Positions 32,463-40,707 of a DNA stretch of 42,395 nt are shown in pieces. The position numbers and the translations under genes are program-made. The stretch lies in the NCBI GenBank assembly GCA_947625475.1, contig CANQOL010000031.1, forward strand, positions 1-42,395, written 5' to 3'. Source of the DNA: an uncultured Acetatifactor sp. Lineage in GTDB: Bacteria > Bacillota > Clostridia > Lachnospirales > Lachnospiraceae. The notes below the pieces were generated by a model that was not told the DNA's origin, did no database searches, and saw only the letters and a list, made by a program, of their open reading frames with translations. The number at the start of each line of letters is the position of its first letter. Positions within the stretch are counted from its first letter, which is position 1.

Positions 32463-34517
32463 ATGAAGATGAGAAAAAGACATTTCAAAAGGGCAGCCTT
32501 AAGCCTTCTGGTGACGATACTGGCCCTGACCGGCCTGGAGCTGCCTGCCAGAGCGGAGTCACCCTACCGTACCTTTACCTTCGACGGCTATGGCTCCCTG
32601 ATTCAGACTCAGTCGGCATACCTGCCCTATGAGACCATCACCAAGTTTGACGAGGAAGCCCTGAGCGGCCCCAGCGACCTGTGCGTCACCGACGACGGCG
32701 AGATCTACGTGGCGGACACGGGCAACGCCCGGATCGTGGTGGGGGATCTCGAAGGGAATCTGATCAAGATCGTGGGGGAGGGCGAGCTGGTCACCCCCAG
32801 AGGGGTCTATGTGACGGCCGACAAGCACATTTATGTGGCGGACCGGGACGCGGGCGCGATCTTTGAGTTTGACCAAAACGGCGCGCTGCTGAACCGGTAC
32901 GGGAAGCCCGAGAGCCCTCTCTACGGCGAGGCCCTGAGCTTCATGCCCATCAAGCTGGTGGTCAACGACGCGGGGATCATGTATGTGATCTGCGAGTCCA
33001 ACACCAACGGGATTGTGGAGATTTCCCCCATCGAGGGAGGCACTTTTTTGGGGTATTTCGGCACCAACTCCGCCTCCAGCTCCCCCCTGGTGGTCCTGCG
33101 CAGAATGTTCGCCACCAAGGCTCAGAGGGCCAGGATGGTGTCCAACATCCCCTCCACCCCCGACAATCTGTGCATCGACGACAAGGGCCTGATCTACACT
33201 GTGACCCGGGGCGAGAGAAACGACACCCTAAAGCGCCTGAACATCGCCGGCAAAAATGTGATCGAGCCGGAGACCTACGACGAGATCCCTGCGGCCGTGG
33301 CGGCGGGCAACCATGACAATGTGTTCCTGGCCTCCCAGAACGGCTACATATACGAGTTCAACAACGAGGGCGACAGCCTGTTCGTGTTCGGCGGGGCGGA
33401 CGACGGCAGCCAGAGAGTGGGCTTGTGTACTCTGGTGAGCGCCATCGACGTGGATCCCCAGGACCGGCTCTACATCCTGGACTCTGACAAGAGCCAGATC
33501 CAGGTGTTTGAGCCCACCGAGTTCACCAACCTGCTCCATGAGGCGTTAAATCTTTACTCCACCGGGCGCTACACCGAGAGCAAGGCCCCCCTGGAGGAAG
33601 TGCTGAAGATGAACAGTATGTTCGACTACGCCAACCAGGCCATGGGCCGGGCCTACTTCCAGGAGGAAAATTACGATCAGGCCAAGCGCTACGCCAAGCT
33701 GGCCAAGGATTACACGGGCTACTCCGACGCCTCCTGGGAGGTGAGAAACCTGTGGCTGAAGCGCTACATCGTGCCGGTGATCTGGGCGGTGGTGCTGCTG
33801 TTCGTGTTAAAGAAGCTCGTCGATTATTTTGACAGGAAGAAGAGGATCCTGGATCCCCTGCGGGCCCTGTGCGGCAGTGTGGGCCAGTGGAAGGCAGTGA
33901 AGGATCTGCGGTACGCCTGGTACTTTATGAGACATCCCATCGACGGGTGCTACGGCATCGCCAGAGAGGGGAGGGCGTCCCTGACCGCCGCCAACATTTT
34001 GGTGGTCCTGTTCATGCTGGAATATATGATAAACAAGTATCTGTGCGGATTTTTGCAGAAGACCATCCGGGAGGGGCGCTATGAGATCCTGACGGACATC
34101 GGCATGGTAGTGGTGGTGCTTGCCGCCCTTACCGCCTGCAATTACCTGGTGTGCACCATCAACGACGGGGAGGGCACCGTGAAGAAGATCTTCTGCTCCT
34201 TCACCTACTGCCTGACCCCCTATGTGACCCTGATCCCGGTGGTGTTTGCCCTGTCCCACATCGTGACCAACAACGAGCAGTTCCTGGTGAATTTCACCTA
34301 CTACCTGATCTTCGGGTGGATGGCCGTGCTCTTTGTGCTGGCGGTGAAGGAGGTAAACAACTACACGGCCCAGGAGACCTTCAAGGTGTTGTGCCTGACG
34401 GCCTTCACCATTTTGATCATGGCCCTGCTCATCTTTATCATCTATGTGCTGTGGGCGCAGGTGTTTGAATTCATTCTTGCCATTGGCGGAGAGGTGGTGT
34501 ATCGAATTGGCAACTAA
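32463..34517 (+). CDS. NHL-repeat / TPR-like / YIP1-domain membrane protein
   Basis: The start at 32463 follows AAGGTGG; the frame extends upstream without a site. The 684-residue protein has a signal peptide (to about residue 30) and an NHL-type beta-propeller (about 55-360) with repeats such as GPSDLCVTDDGEIYVADTGN and TPRGVYVTADKHIYVADRD. A TPR-like helical pair follows (about 370-440), then a membrane helix and a C-terminal YIP1-type bundle of about five helices. The propeller should lie outside. Its role is unknown; placement between two permease pairs and beside DUF5696 suggests a sensor, scaffold or assembly factor for the uptake system (inference). Confidence 0.78.
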   Translation: MKMRKRHFKRAALSLLVTILALTGLELPARAESPYRTFTFDGYGSLIQTQSAYLPYETITKFDEEALSGPSDLCVTDDGEIYVADTGNARIVVGDLEGNLIKIVGEGELVTPRGVYVTADKHIYVADRDAGAIFEFDQNGALLNRYGKPESPLYGEALSFMPIKLVVNDAGIMYVICESNTNGIVEISPIEGGTFLGYFGTNSASSSPLVVLRRMFATKAQRARMVSNIPSTPDNLCIDDKGLIYTVTRGERNDTLKRLNIAGKNVIEPETYDEIPAAVAAGNHDNVFLASQNGYIYEFNNEGDSLFVFGGADDGSQRVGLCTLVSAIDVDPQDRLYILDSDKSQIQVFEPTEFTNLLHEALNLYSTGRYTESKAPLEEVLKMNSMFDYANQAMGRAYFQEENYDQAKRYAKLAKDYTGYSDASWEVRNLWLKRYIVPVIWAVVLLFVLKKLVDYFDRKKRILDPLRALCGSVGQWKAVKDLRYAWYFMRHPIDGCYGIAREGRASLTAANILVVLFMLEYMINKYLCGFLQKTIREGRYEILTDIGMVVVVLAALTACNYLVCTINDGEGTVKKIFCSFTYCLTPYVTLIPVVFALSHIVTNNEQFLVNFTYYLIFGWMAVLFVLAVKEVNNYTAQETFKVLCLTAFTILIMALLIFIIYVLWAQVFEFILAIGGEVVYRIGN

Positions 34518-36708
34518 GAGAAAGAGAAACTGGATCTGCTTTCTGCTGGCGGCCCTGCTGCTGTTTGCGTCAGTACCCGGTTTTTCCCTGAAGGCGCAGG
34601 CCGCCGGGGAGGAAATCCCCGGAGAGTACCGGCTGGTGGCCGGCAGCGACTCCTACGAGCTGTATCTGTATGAGCCCACCCTGTCCATCCTGCTTCGCAA
34701 TAAGGAGACGGGAAAGCTGCTGCGCTCCACCCTGGATCCCGCGGAGGACGACGGGGCCAACAACAAGACCTGGAACGCCTACATGCAGTCCGGCGTGGTG
34801 CTCACCGCCATCCAGGGGATCACGGACACCTACCAGGTGGATCTGGTGCTCAATCCCCACACCCTGGACTACACCTACACGGACAACGGCTTTACCGCCA
34901 AGCTGTACTTTTCGGACTATGAGTTCGGCTTTGACGTGAAGGTGAGCCTGGAGGGGAGCGAGCTGACAGCGGAAATCCCCGAGAGCTCCATTGTGGAGAA
35001 CGGCCAGGAGAAGTGGATCGGCACCGTCAGCCTGTTCCCCTTCCTGGGCTACACCTACCTGGACAGCCAGGAGGGCTATATGTTTATCCCCGACGGGAAC
35101 GGCGCCCTGATTTATCTGGACGACAAGGACGGGAGGTACGCCACGGGCTTCTCCCAGATGGTTTACGGGTCGGATATGGGCTTTGTGGATTCCACCACGG
35201 AGCAGCTCCTTTGGGGCGAGCACCGCACCGTGAACCAGGCCCAGAAGGTGATGGCCCCGGTCTTCGGCATGGCCCACACCCAGGATCAGCTGGGGTATCT
35301 GGCCGTGGTGGAGGAAGGGGACGAGAGAGTCAGCATCGAGGCCCATCCCAACGGAGTCATGGTAAACTACAACAGATGCTTCGCCAAGTTCCTCATGCGG
35401 CGCATGTACGTGCAGCCCCTGAACAATTCCAACTCCGGAACCATGCAGAGCGTGGAGGCGGACCGGTCCCACACGGATATGAAGGTGCGCTACCTGCTTC
35501 TGTCCGGGGAGGATGCCGATTACGCGGGCATGGCGGTGGCCTACCGGGAGTACCTGACAGAGAAGGGCATGCTGCCGGGGAGAGACGATTCCTATAAGAC
35601 CAGAGTGGACTTTTTGGGCTCCGACCGGGAGGAATTCCTGTTCTTTACCCGGGCGGTGACCATGACCGACACGGACCAGGTGGATGAGATCTACCGGGAT
35701 TTAAAGGACAACGGCATCGAGAGCCTGCTGACCGTGTACAAGGGCTGGCAGAAGGGGGGCATGTACAATATCCCCATCACCAAATACAAGGCGGATGGCA
35801 GCATCGGCGGCACCGGGGCCCTGACGGACCTGATTCAGGAGTGGAGCGGGAAGGGCTATCAGGTGTACCTGTACGACGACGCCCTCCAGACCAACCCGGC
35901 GGAGAACAATACCACCTTCAACGTGGTAAAGAAGGTGAACAAAAGGCGTCTGGAGATCAGCACCAAGGGCTATGTGTACGACACCTTCAACTACCTGCTT
36001 CCCACCCGGAGCGATTATCTGCTGAACCGGTTTGTGGACAGCTACACCAAAAAGGGAGTCAACACCCTGGCCCTGGCCGGCATCAGCAATAACCTCTTCT
36101 CCTACAGCTACAGCAGCCAGTATTACAGCCGCTTCTACTGTGCGGACATATATCGGAAGACCGTTGAAAAAATAACGTCAGGGGGGGTGGATCTGGTTCT
36201 GGAAGCGCCCTTTGCCTACCTGTGGGATCAGACGGGAGCCTACCTGGATATGCCCATGGGATCCTCCGACTATATGTATGAGGACCGGGAGGTGCCCTTC
36301 TTCTCCATGGTGCTGAAGGGGAGCATCCCCATGTACTCCGAGTACGTGAACTTTGAGGCCAACAAGAGCGAGTTCTTCCTGCAGATGGTGGAGGCGGGCG
36401 TGTACCCTTCCTTCTACCTGACCGCCGAGGATTCCTCCAACCTGATTTATACCAATTCCGCAGACCTCTACAGCACCAAGTACACCACCTACAAGGATAC
36501 GCTGATCTCCTACGACCGGGAGCTGCGGGCCCTGGCGGAGAAAACCAGGGGCGCCTGCATCGCGGATCATGAGATCCTGGAGGAAGGCGTGAACAAAGTA
36601 ACCTATGACAACGGCACCGTGATCTACGTAAATTACAATGACCGGGCCGTGAGCGCAGATGGCGTTTCGTTGGACCCGCTGTCTTACAAGGTAGAGGCAG
36701 GTGAGTGA
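34507..36708 (+). CDS. DUF5696 secreted protein, putative glycosidase-like
   Basis: A TTG start at 34507-34509 (MATKRKRNWI) is preferred: GGAGAGGTGG lies upstream and a signal peptide ending near QAAGEE follows. It overlaps the previous gene by 11 nt. The product is about 733 residues. An N-terminal beta-sandwich region (about 30-350) resembles the front domain of many glycosidases. A likely TIM-barrel region follows (about 365-640) with LTVYKGWQKGG, YQVYLYDDALQ and GVDLVLEAPFAYLWD. It matches what I know as DUF5696, whose function is not established. Acidic residues at strand ends could be catalytic. It is probably part of the same glycan system. Confidence 0.7.
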   Translation: MATKRKRNWICFLLAALLLFASVPGFSLKAQAAGEEIPGEYRLVAGSDSYELYLYEPTLSILLRNKETGKLLRSTLDPAEDDGANNKTWNAYMQSGVVLTAIQGITDTYQVDLVLNPHTLDYTYTDNGFTAKLYFSDYEFGFDVKVSLEGSELTAEIPESSIVENGQEKWIGTVSLFPFLGYTYLDSQEGYMFIPDGNGALIYLDDKDGRYATGFSQMVYGSDMGFVDSTTEQLLWGEHRTVNQAQKVMAPVFGMAHTQDQLGYLAVVEEGDERVSIEAHPNGVMVNYNRCFAKFLMRRMYVQPLNNSNSGTMQSVEADRSHTDMKVRYLLLSGEDADYAGMAVAYREYLTEKGMLPGRDDSYKTRVDFLGSDREEFLFFTRAVTMTDTDQVDEIYRDLKDNGIESLLTVYKGWQKGGMYNIPITKYKADGSIGGTGALTDLIQEWSGKGYQVYLYDDALQTNPAENNTTFNVVKKVNKRRLEISTKGYVYDTFNYLLPTRSDYLLNRFVDSYTKKGVNTLALAGISNNLFSYSYSSQYYSRFYCADIYRKTVEKITSGGVDLVLEAPFAYLWDQTGAYLDMPMGSSDYMYEDREVPFFSMVLKGSIPMYSEYVNFEANKSEFFLQMVEAGVYPSFYLTAEDSSNLIYTNSADLYSTKYTTYKDTLISYDRELRALAEKTRGACIADHEILEEGVNKVTYDNGTVIYVNYNDRAVSADGVSLDPLSYKVEAGE

Positions 36709-36709
36709 T

Positions 36710-37768
36710 ATGAAGAAAGAAGACAGACAGGCAAAAAAGCAAAAGGTCCGGATTAAGCCCGGACGTCTGGCCAGGCGGGAGGCCGTCACGGGGCTGGTCT
36801 TCGTCAGTCCCTGGATCCTGGGGGCGGCCATCTTTTTGGTCTACACCATGGGGAGCTCCTTCTGGTATGCCTTAAACAACATCCGGATCACTCCCCTGGG
36901 ACGGCTGTTCAGCTTTGTGGGAGTGGGGAACTTCACCCAGATCCTGCTGGTGGACACGGACTTTACCCCCCAGCTGGTCTCCTACATTACCAGCACCGTG
37001 CTGTCGGTGCCCATCATCGTGGTGTTTGCCCTGATTATCGCCATGCTGCTGAACGGGAATATTAAGATGAAGGGATTCTTCCGGCTGATCTTTTTCCTGC
37101 CGGTGATTGTGGTCAGCGGCCCGGTGATGGGCATGCTGACGGAGCAGGGGGCGGCCACCATCTCCACCATAGACACCCAGGCCATCGGCTCGGCCATCGG
37201 GAGCTTCCTTCCCACGGGCATTGCCGACGCCATCACGGATCTGTTTTCCAGCATGATCACGGTGCTCTGGTATTCGGGGGTGCAGATCCTGATTTTCCTG
37301 TCGGCCCTGCAGAAGATCGACGGGGCCATGTACGAGGCGGCCCAGATGGACGGGGGCTCCGGCTGGGAGTGCTTCTGGAAGATCACCCTTCCCACCATCA
37401 AGCCCATGATCCTGCTGAATGTGGTTTACACCATTGTGTTTATCTCCGGCAACGAGCAGAACTCCATCATCACCCTGATCCAGGATTCCATGTTCTCGGG
37501 CACCAAGGAGAAGGGATACGGATACGCCTCCGCTATGGCCTGGCTCTATTCCCTGGTGGTGGTGCTGATCGTGGCAGTCTTCGCGGCGCTGCTCATGGCC
37601 CGGAAGGACGTCTATGAGAGACAGGTCAGAAAGGCCAAGAGAGAGAGGAAGAAAGAGGCCAGACTGGTCAAGAAGATAGAAAGGAGGGGAATCCGCAATG
37701 CCAGGAAGATCGAAAAAGCAAGAACAAAGCGCAAATATTCAACCTACGACGGCTCAGGCGATTACTAA
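36710..37768 (+). CDS. CUT1 sugar ABC permease (MalF-like), second pair
   Basis: The ATG at 36710 (MKKEDRQAKK) is used because it follows AGGCAGGTGAG, one base after the previous stop; a GTG at 36701 is possible. The product of about 352 residues has a long basic N-terminal tail, six helices and EAA loop EAAQMDGGSGWECFWKITLP. An 80-residue extracytoplasmic loop (EQGAATISTIDTQAIGSAIG region) separates middle helices. The basic C-terminal tail is encoded in the region that overlaps the next gene by 71 nt. It pairs with the next gene product. Confidence 0.9.
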   Translation: MKKEDRQAKKQKVRIKPGRLARREAVTGLVFVSPWILGAAIFLVYTMGSSFWYALNNIRITPLGRLFSFVGVGNFTQILLVDTDFTPQLVSYITSTVLSVPIIVVFALIIAMLLNGNIKMKGFFRLIFFLPVIVVSGPVMGMLTEQGAATISTIDTQAIGSAIGSFLPTGIADAITDLFSSMITVLWYSGVQILIFLSALQKIDGAMYEAAQMDGGSGWECFWKITLPTIKPMILLNVVYTIVFISGNEQNSIITLIQDSMFSGTKEKGYGYASAMAWLYSLVVVLIVAVFAALLMARKDVYERQVRKAKRERKKEARLVKKIERRGIRNARKIEKARTKRKYSTYDGSGDY

Positions 37769-38732
37769 GCCGGCCTGGAAGCCCCACAGGCTTACGGATG
37801 TGGAGAAGGACAAGATCAAAAGGTTCTTTTTGGGCTCCAAGGAGCGGGAGGGGTTCCTGAAGCAGTTTGTGGTGTACGCCCTGCTGATCTGCATCGGGTT
37901 TATCTATCTCTACCCGATCCTGTACATGCTCAGCAGCTCCCTGATGACCCTGGACGATCTGCTGGATTCCTCCGTCAACTGGATCCCCAGCAGCTTCAAC
38001 TTCAACAATTACGCCCAGGCGGGTGCCAGCATGGACTTCTGGAAGAGCCTTTTCCTAAGCATTATCGTGGCGGGAGCGCCCACCCTCCTGAACGTGGTCT
38101 CCTGCTCCATTGTGGGTTACGGCCTGGCCCGGTTTGAGTTCCCGGGCAAGAAGGTCATCATGGGCATCATCATTTTTTCCTTTATCCTGCCCAGCCAGGT
38201 GACCATGATCCCCACCTACGTGCTCTACTCGAACCTGGGAATTCTGAGCACCCTGTGGGCCTTCCTGCTGCCCTCCCTTTTGGCCCAGGGCATCAACTCG
38301 TCCATCTTTATCCTGATCTTCTATCAGTTCTTTAAGCAGGTGCCTAAGGTTCTGATTGAGGCGGCCCAGATCGACGGGGCGGGCTACTTTAAGTCCTTTG
38401 TGAGGATTTCCCTGCCCTCGGCGGCGCCGGCCATTTTGACGGTGTTTTTGTTCTCCTTTGTGTGGTACTGGAACGAGTCCTATCTGACAAGGATGTATGT
38501 CTCCGGCGTGATGACCCAGTCCGGCTGGACCACTCTGGTGGTACAGCTCCAGAAATTTGCCGCCAATTACAACAGCTACGCCCAGACGGCGGCCTCCGGC
38601 GCGGTGACCCTAAACGAGTCCATCAGCATGGCGGGCACCATGCTGAGCATCCTGCCGGTATTGCTGCTCTACTTCGTGCTCCAGAGATACTTTGTGGAGA
38701 GCATTGACAGAGTCGGTATCACTGGCGAATAG
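37698..38732 (+). CDS. CUT1 carbohydrate ABC permease (MalG-like), second pair
   Basis: This 344-residue protein starts at ATG 37698, inside the preceding gene; AGGAGGGG seven bases upstream supports this start despite the 71-nt overlap. It has an extended cytoplasmic N-terminus of about 60 residues, six helices and EAA loop EAAQIDGAGYFKSFVRISLP. The MalG-type YALLICIGFIYLYPILYMLS opening is clear. With the MalF-like partner it forms the second importer, probably fed by the lipoprotein at 39045. Confidence 0.9.
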   Translation: MPGRSKKQEQSANIQPTTAQAITKPAWKPHRLTDVEKDKIKRFFLGSKEREGFLKQFVVYALLICIGFIYLYPILYMLSSSLMTLDDLLDSSVNWIPSSFNFNNYAQAGASMDFWKSLFLSIIVAGAPTLLNVVSCSIVGYGLARFEFPGKKVIMGIIIFSFILPSQVTMIPTYVLYSNLGILSTLWAFLLPSLLAQGINSSIFILIFYQFFKQVPKVLIEAAQIDGAGYFKSFVRISLPSAAPAILTVFLFSFVWYWNESYLTRMYVSGVMTQSGWTTLVVQLQKFAANYNSYAQTAASGAVTLNESISMAGTMLSILPVLLLYFVLQRYFVESIDRVGITGE

Positions 38733-38751
38733 CGCGGGTGCGCTATTCGCC
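38724..38751 (+). promoter_or_regulatory. Perfect hairpin over the permease stop codon
   Basis: GGCGAATAGCGC (38724-38735) and its exact complement (38740-38751) enclose the loop GGGT. The stop codon TAG lies in the left arm. No T-run follows. Confidence 0.7.
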
Positions 38752-38753
38752 TT

Positions 38754-38788
38754 CGAGAATTTCGTCCCCTGACGGGGCGAAATTCTCG
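38754..38788 (+). promoter_or_regulatory. Second tandem hairpin after the permease gene
   Basis: CGAGAATTTCGTCCC (38754-38768) pairs with GGGGCGAAATTCTCG (38774-38788), with one mismatch. Two strong stems in a row likely reduce read-through or protect the upstream transcript. The rest of the 312-bp gap to 39044 holds the promoter below and a leader with a small CCGG stem near 38972-38990. Confidence 0.65.
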
Positions 38789-38938
38789 CGGGGGACCGAA
38801 GTGGGAAAAGAGCGGGGAATATGACGGAAAAGTCAACAATTTCGGGGGTTTGAATTAGGCAGTTTTTCACAAAATTTTATTTTTGACTAAAAAAGTTAAG
38901 TTTTTTGTAAAAAAGATGTGGCCCTTTTGAGAAGGCTG

Positions 38939-38947
38939 TGCTATAAT
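38939..38947 (+). promoter_or_regulatory. Extended -10 promoter of the second binding protein
   Basis: TGCTATAAT combines a TG extension with a perfect TATAAT (38942-38947); no good -35 box is seen. It gives a leader of about 90 nt and lets the two last genes be expressed apart from the permeases. Confidence 0.6.
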
Positions 38948-39044
38948 CTAGTTCACAAGGAAGCTCCGAGGCCGGGCAGGAGATGCCGGAGGGCCAAGGA
39001 GAGGGAAGTTAGTTAGAGAGAGATTGCGGTAAGGAGGAAAAGAG

Positions 39045-40646
39045 ATGAAAAAGAGAAGTAAGTTACTGGCACTGCTCCTCTGTGCGGTGATGGTCACCGG
39101 GCTGACCGCCTGCGGCGGATCCGGCGGCTCAGGGGAGGCCGGGGGTGACGCCCAGCAGGGCGGGGATCAGCAGGTTGAGGCGCCTGCGGAGCCTTCGGAG
39201 GTAGTGATCAACGGGATCACCTACCATCCCGCTTCCGACATGACAAAGGACAATATTGAGCTGACCTATTTCCATTTTGACCAGGATGAGACGGTTCAGT
39301 ATCTGGCCAACCGGTTCATGGAGCTGTACCCCAACATCAAGGTGAACGTGAAGTACGAGAACGTGTCCACCTACAACAGCACCCTGAACACCCTGGTGGC
39401 CAACGGGCAGTCCCCGGACGTGATTATGTTCTCCGACGCGGACTACGCCCTGTCCAATATGCTGACGGCGGATGTGTCCCAGTACTGGAATGCGGATCCT
39501 GAGACCCAGAATCTGGCGGACACGGTAAACGGGGCGGGCCTTGGCACCTTCCAGACCAGCGGACGGTTCGCAGTGCCCGTGAAGTTCTTCCCCGGCGTGA
39601 TGTTCGTGGACCGGAACGTGCTGGAGACCCTGAACGTGGACGTTCCCGGACAGGACTGGACCTGGGCCGAGATGATCCAGCTGATCAAGGACTGCACCGT
39701 GCTGGATTCCCCCGACGGGATGGCTTACTACGGACTTGGCTACTATAACAGACTGGATTCCTACTACGGCATCGCCGCCAGCCAGGATATCATCGGTGAG
39801 TTCGGCTTCAACGGAAAGACCTTTGACCTGGGCGTGTGGGCCGTGGGCGAGCAGGAATTCTCCGACTTAAAGCAGGGCGGATACATTGCTCCCTCCACCG
39901 AGACCCAGGAGATGGAGGACTGGGCCGGCGACTGGGAGGCATGGTGCGGCTCCACCGGCCATGTGGCTATCTTCAGCGAAGCATTCTGGACCTACCAGGG
40001 CACCTGGGCGACCGAGGCCTTCCAGCAGTACGATCTGGACATTGTGCCTTACGTAGTGCCGGCCGTGTCTGAGGCGGACGCCTCCGCTGACCACCACTCC
40101 ATCGCCACCATCGACTTCGGCGGCGTGACCACCTCCTGCCAGCATCCCAGAGAGGCCTATGAGCTCTTAAAGTTCATGAGCTTCGGCGTGGACGGCTGGA
40201 AGACCAGGATCGAGGCCTACAACGACGAGAGCATCACCAACGCTTCCGGCCTGGCTCTGAAGTATGACGTGATGCCCGCTCCCATCACCAAGGACACCGA
40301 GGTCTGGGACGCCTACATCGAGATGTACACCAAGGGCATGGACGACGAGCACGTACAGGCCTGGAGAAATTATTTTGCAAGCTGCATGCAGCCCATCCCC
40401 TTCGGATGGACGGCCATCGCCGGATACTGGAACTACTGTGACCAGTACTTCAACAGCATCGGCATCCACGATCTGGTGGACAACGGCACCGCCAAGGCGG
40501 CGGACTACGCGGTGGAGGCCACCGAGAAGGCCAACCTCTACCACGCCCAGGCTATGCTGGATTACTTCGGACCCAGCGGCTACAATATTCTCTCCGACGC
40601 GGAGATCGCCGAGTACGAGCAGATGGTGAGCGAGAACGGCGGCTGA
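39045..40646 (+). CDS. Family-1 extracellular sugar-binding lipoprotein
   Basis: This 533-residue protein has a lipoprotein signal with lipobox LTAC (Cys24) and a Gly-rich linker. The two-lobed solute-binding fold shows IELTYFHFDQDETVQYLANR, MELYPNIKVNVKYENVST, GQSPDVIMFSDADYALSNM and FFPGVMFVDRNVLETL. Trp/Tyr-rich stretches such as DWAGDWEAWCGSTGHVAIF and PFGWTAIAGYWNYC suit sugar stacking. AAGGAGG precedes the ATG. It follows the second permease pair and probably serves it. A strong stem-loop after the stop may raise its transcript level relative to neighbours, as is common for binding proteins. Confidence 0.92.
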   Translation: MKKRSKLLALLLCAVMVTGLTACGGSGGSGEAGGDAQQGGDQQVEAPAEPSEVVINGITYHPASDMTKDNIELTYFHFDQDETVQYLANRFMELYPNIKVNVKYENVSTYNSTLNTLVANGQSPDVIMFSDADYALSNMLTADVSQYWNADPETQNLADTVNGAGLGTFQTSGRFAVPVKFFPGVMFVDRNVLETLNVDVPGQDWTWAEMIQLIKDCTVLDSPDGMAYYGLGYYNRLDSYYGIAASQDIIGEFGFNGKTFDLGVWAVGEQEFSDLKQGGYIAPSTETQEMEDWAGDWEAWCGSTGHVAIFSEAFWTYQGTWATEAFQQYDLDIVPYVVPAVSEADASADHHSIATIDFGGVTTSCQHPREAYELLKFMSFGVDGWKTRIEAYNDESITNASGLALKYDVMPAPITKDTEVWDAYIEMYTKGMDDEHVQAWRNYFASCMQPIPFGWTAIAGYWNYCDQYFNSIGIHDLVDNGTAKAADYAVEATEKANLYHAQAMLDYFGPSGYNILSDAEIAEYEQMVSENGG

Positions 40647-40656
40647 CGGTAGAATC

Positions 40657-40683
40657 GGCGGGCCCGCCTGAAGCGGGCCTGCC
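40657..40683 (+). promoter_or_regulatory. Intercistronic stem-loop
   Basis: GGCGGGCCCGC (40657-40667) pairs with GCGGGCCTGCC (40673-40683), ten of eleven pairs, across CTGAA. It lies in the 61-bp gap between the binding protein and the LamG lipoprotein and has no T-run. It is likely an RNA-stability or partial-termination element. Confidence 0.65.
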
Positions 40684-40707
40684 CTACAATAAATAAGGAG
40701 GATTAAA

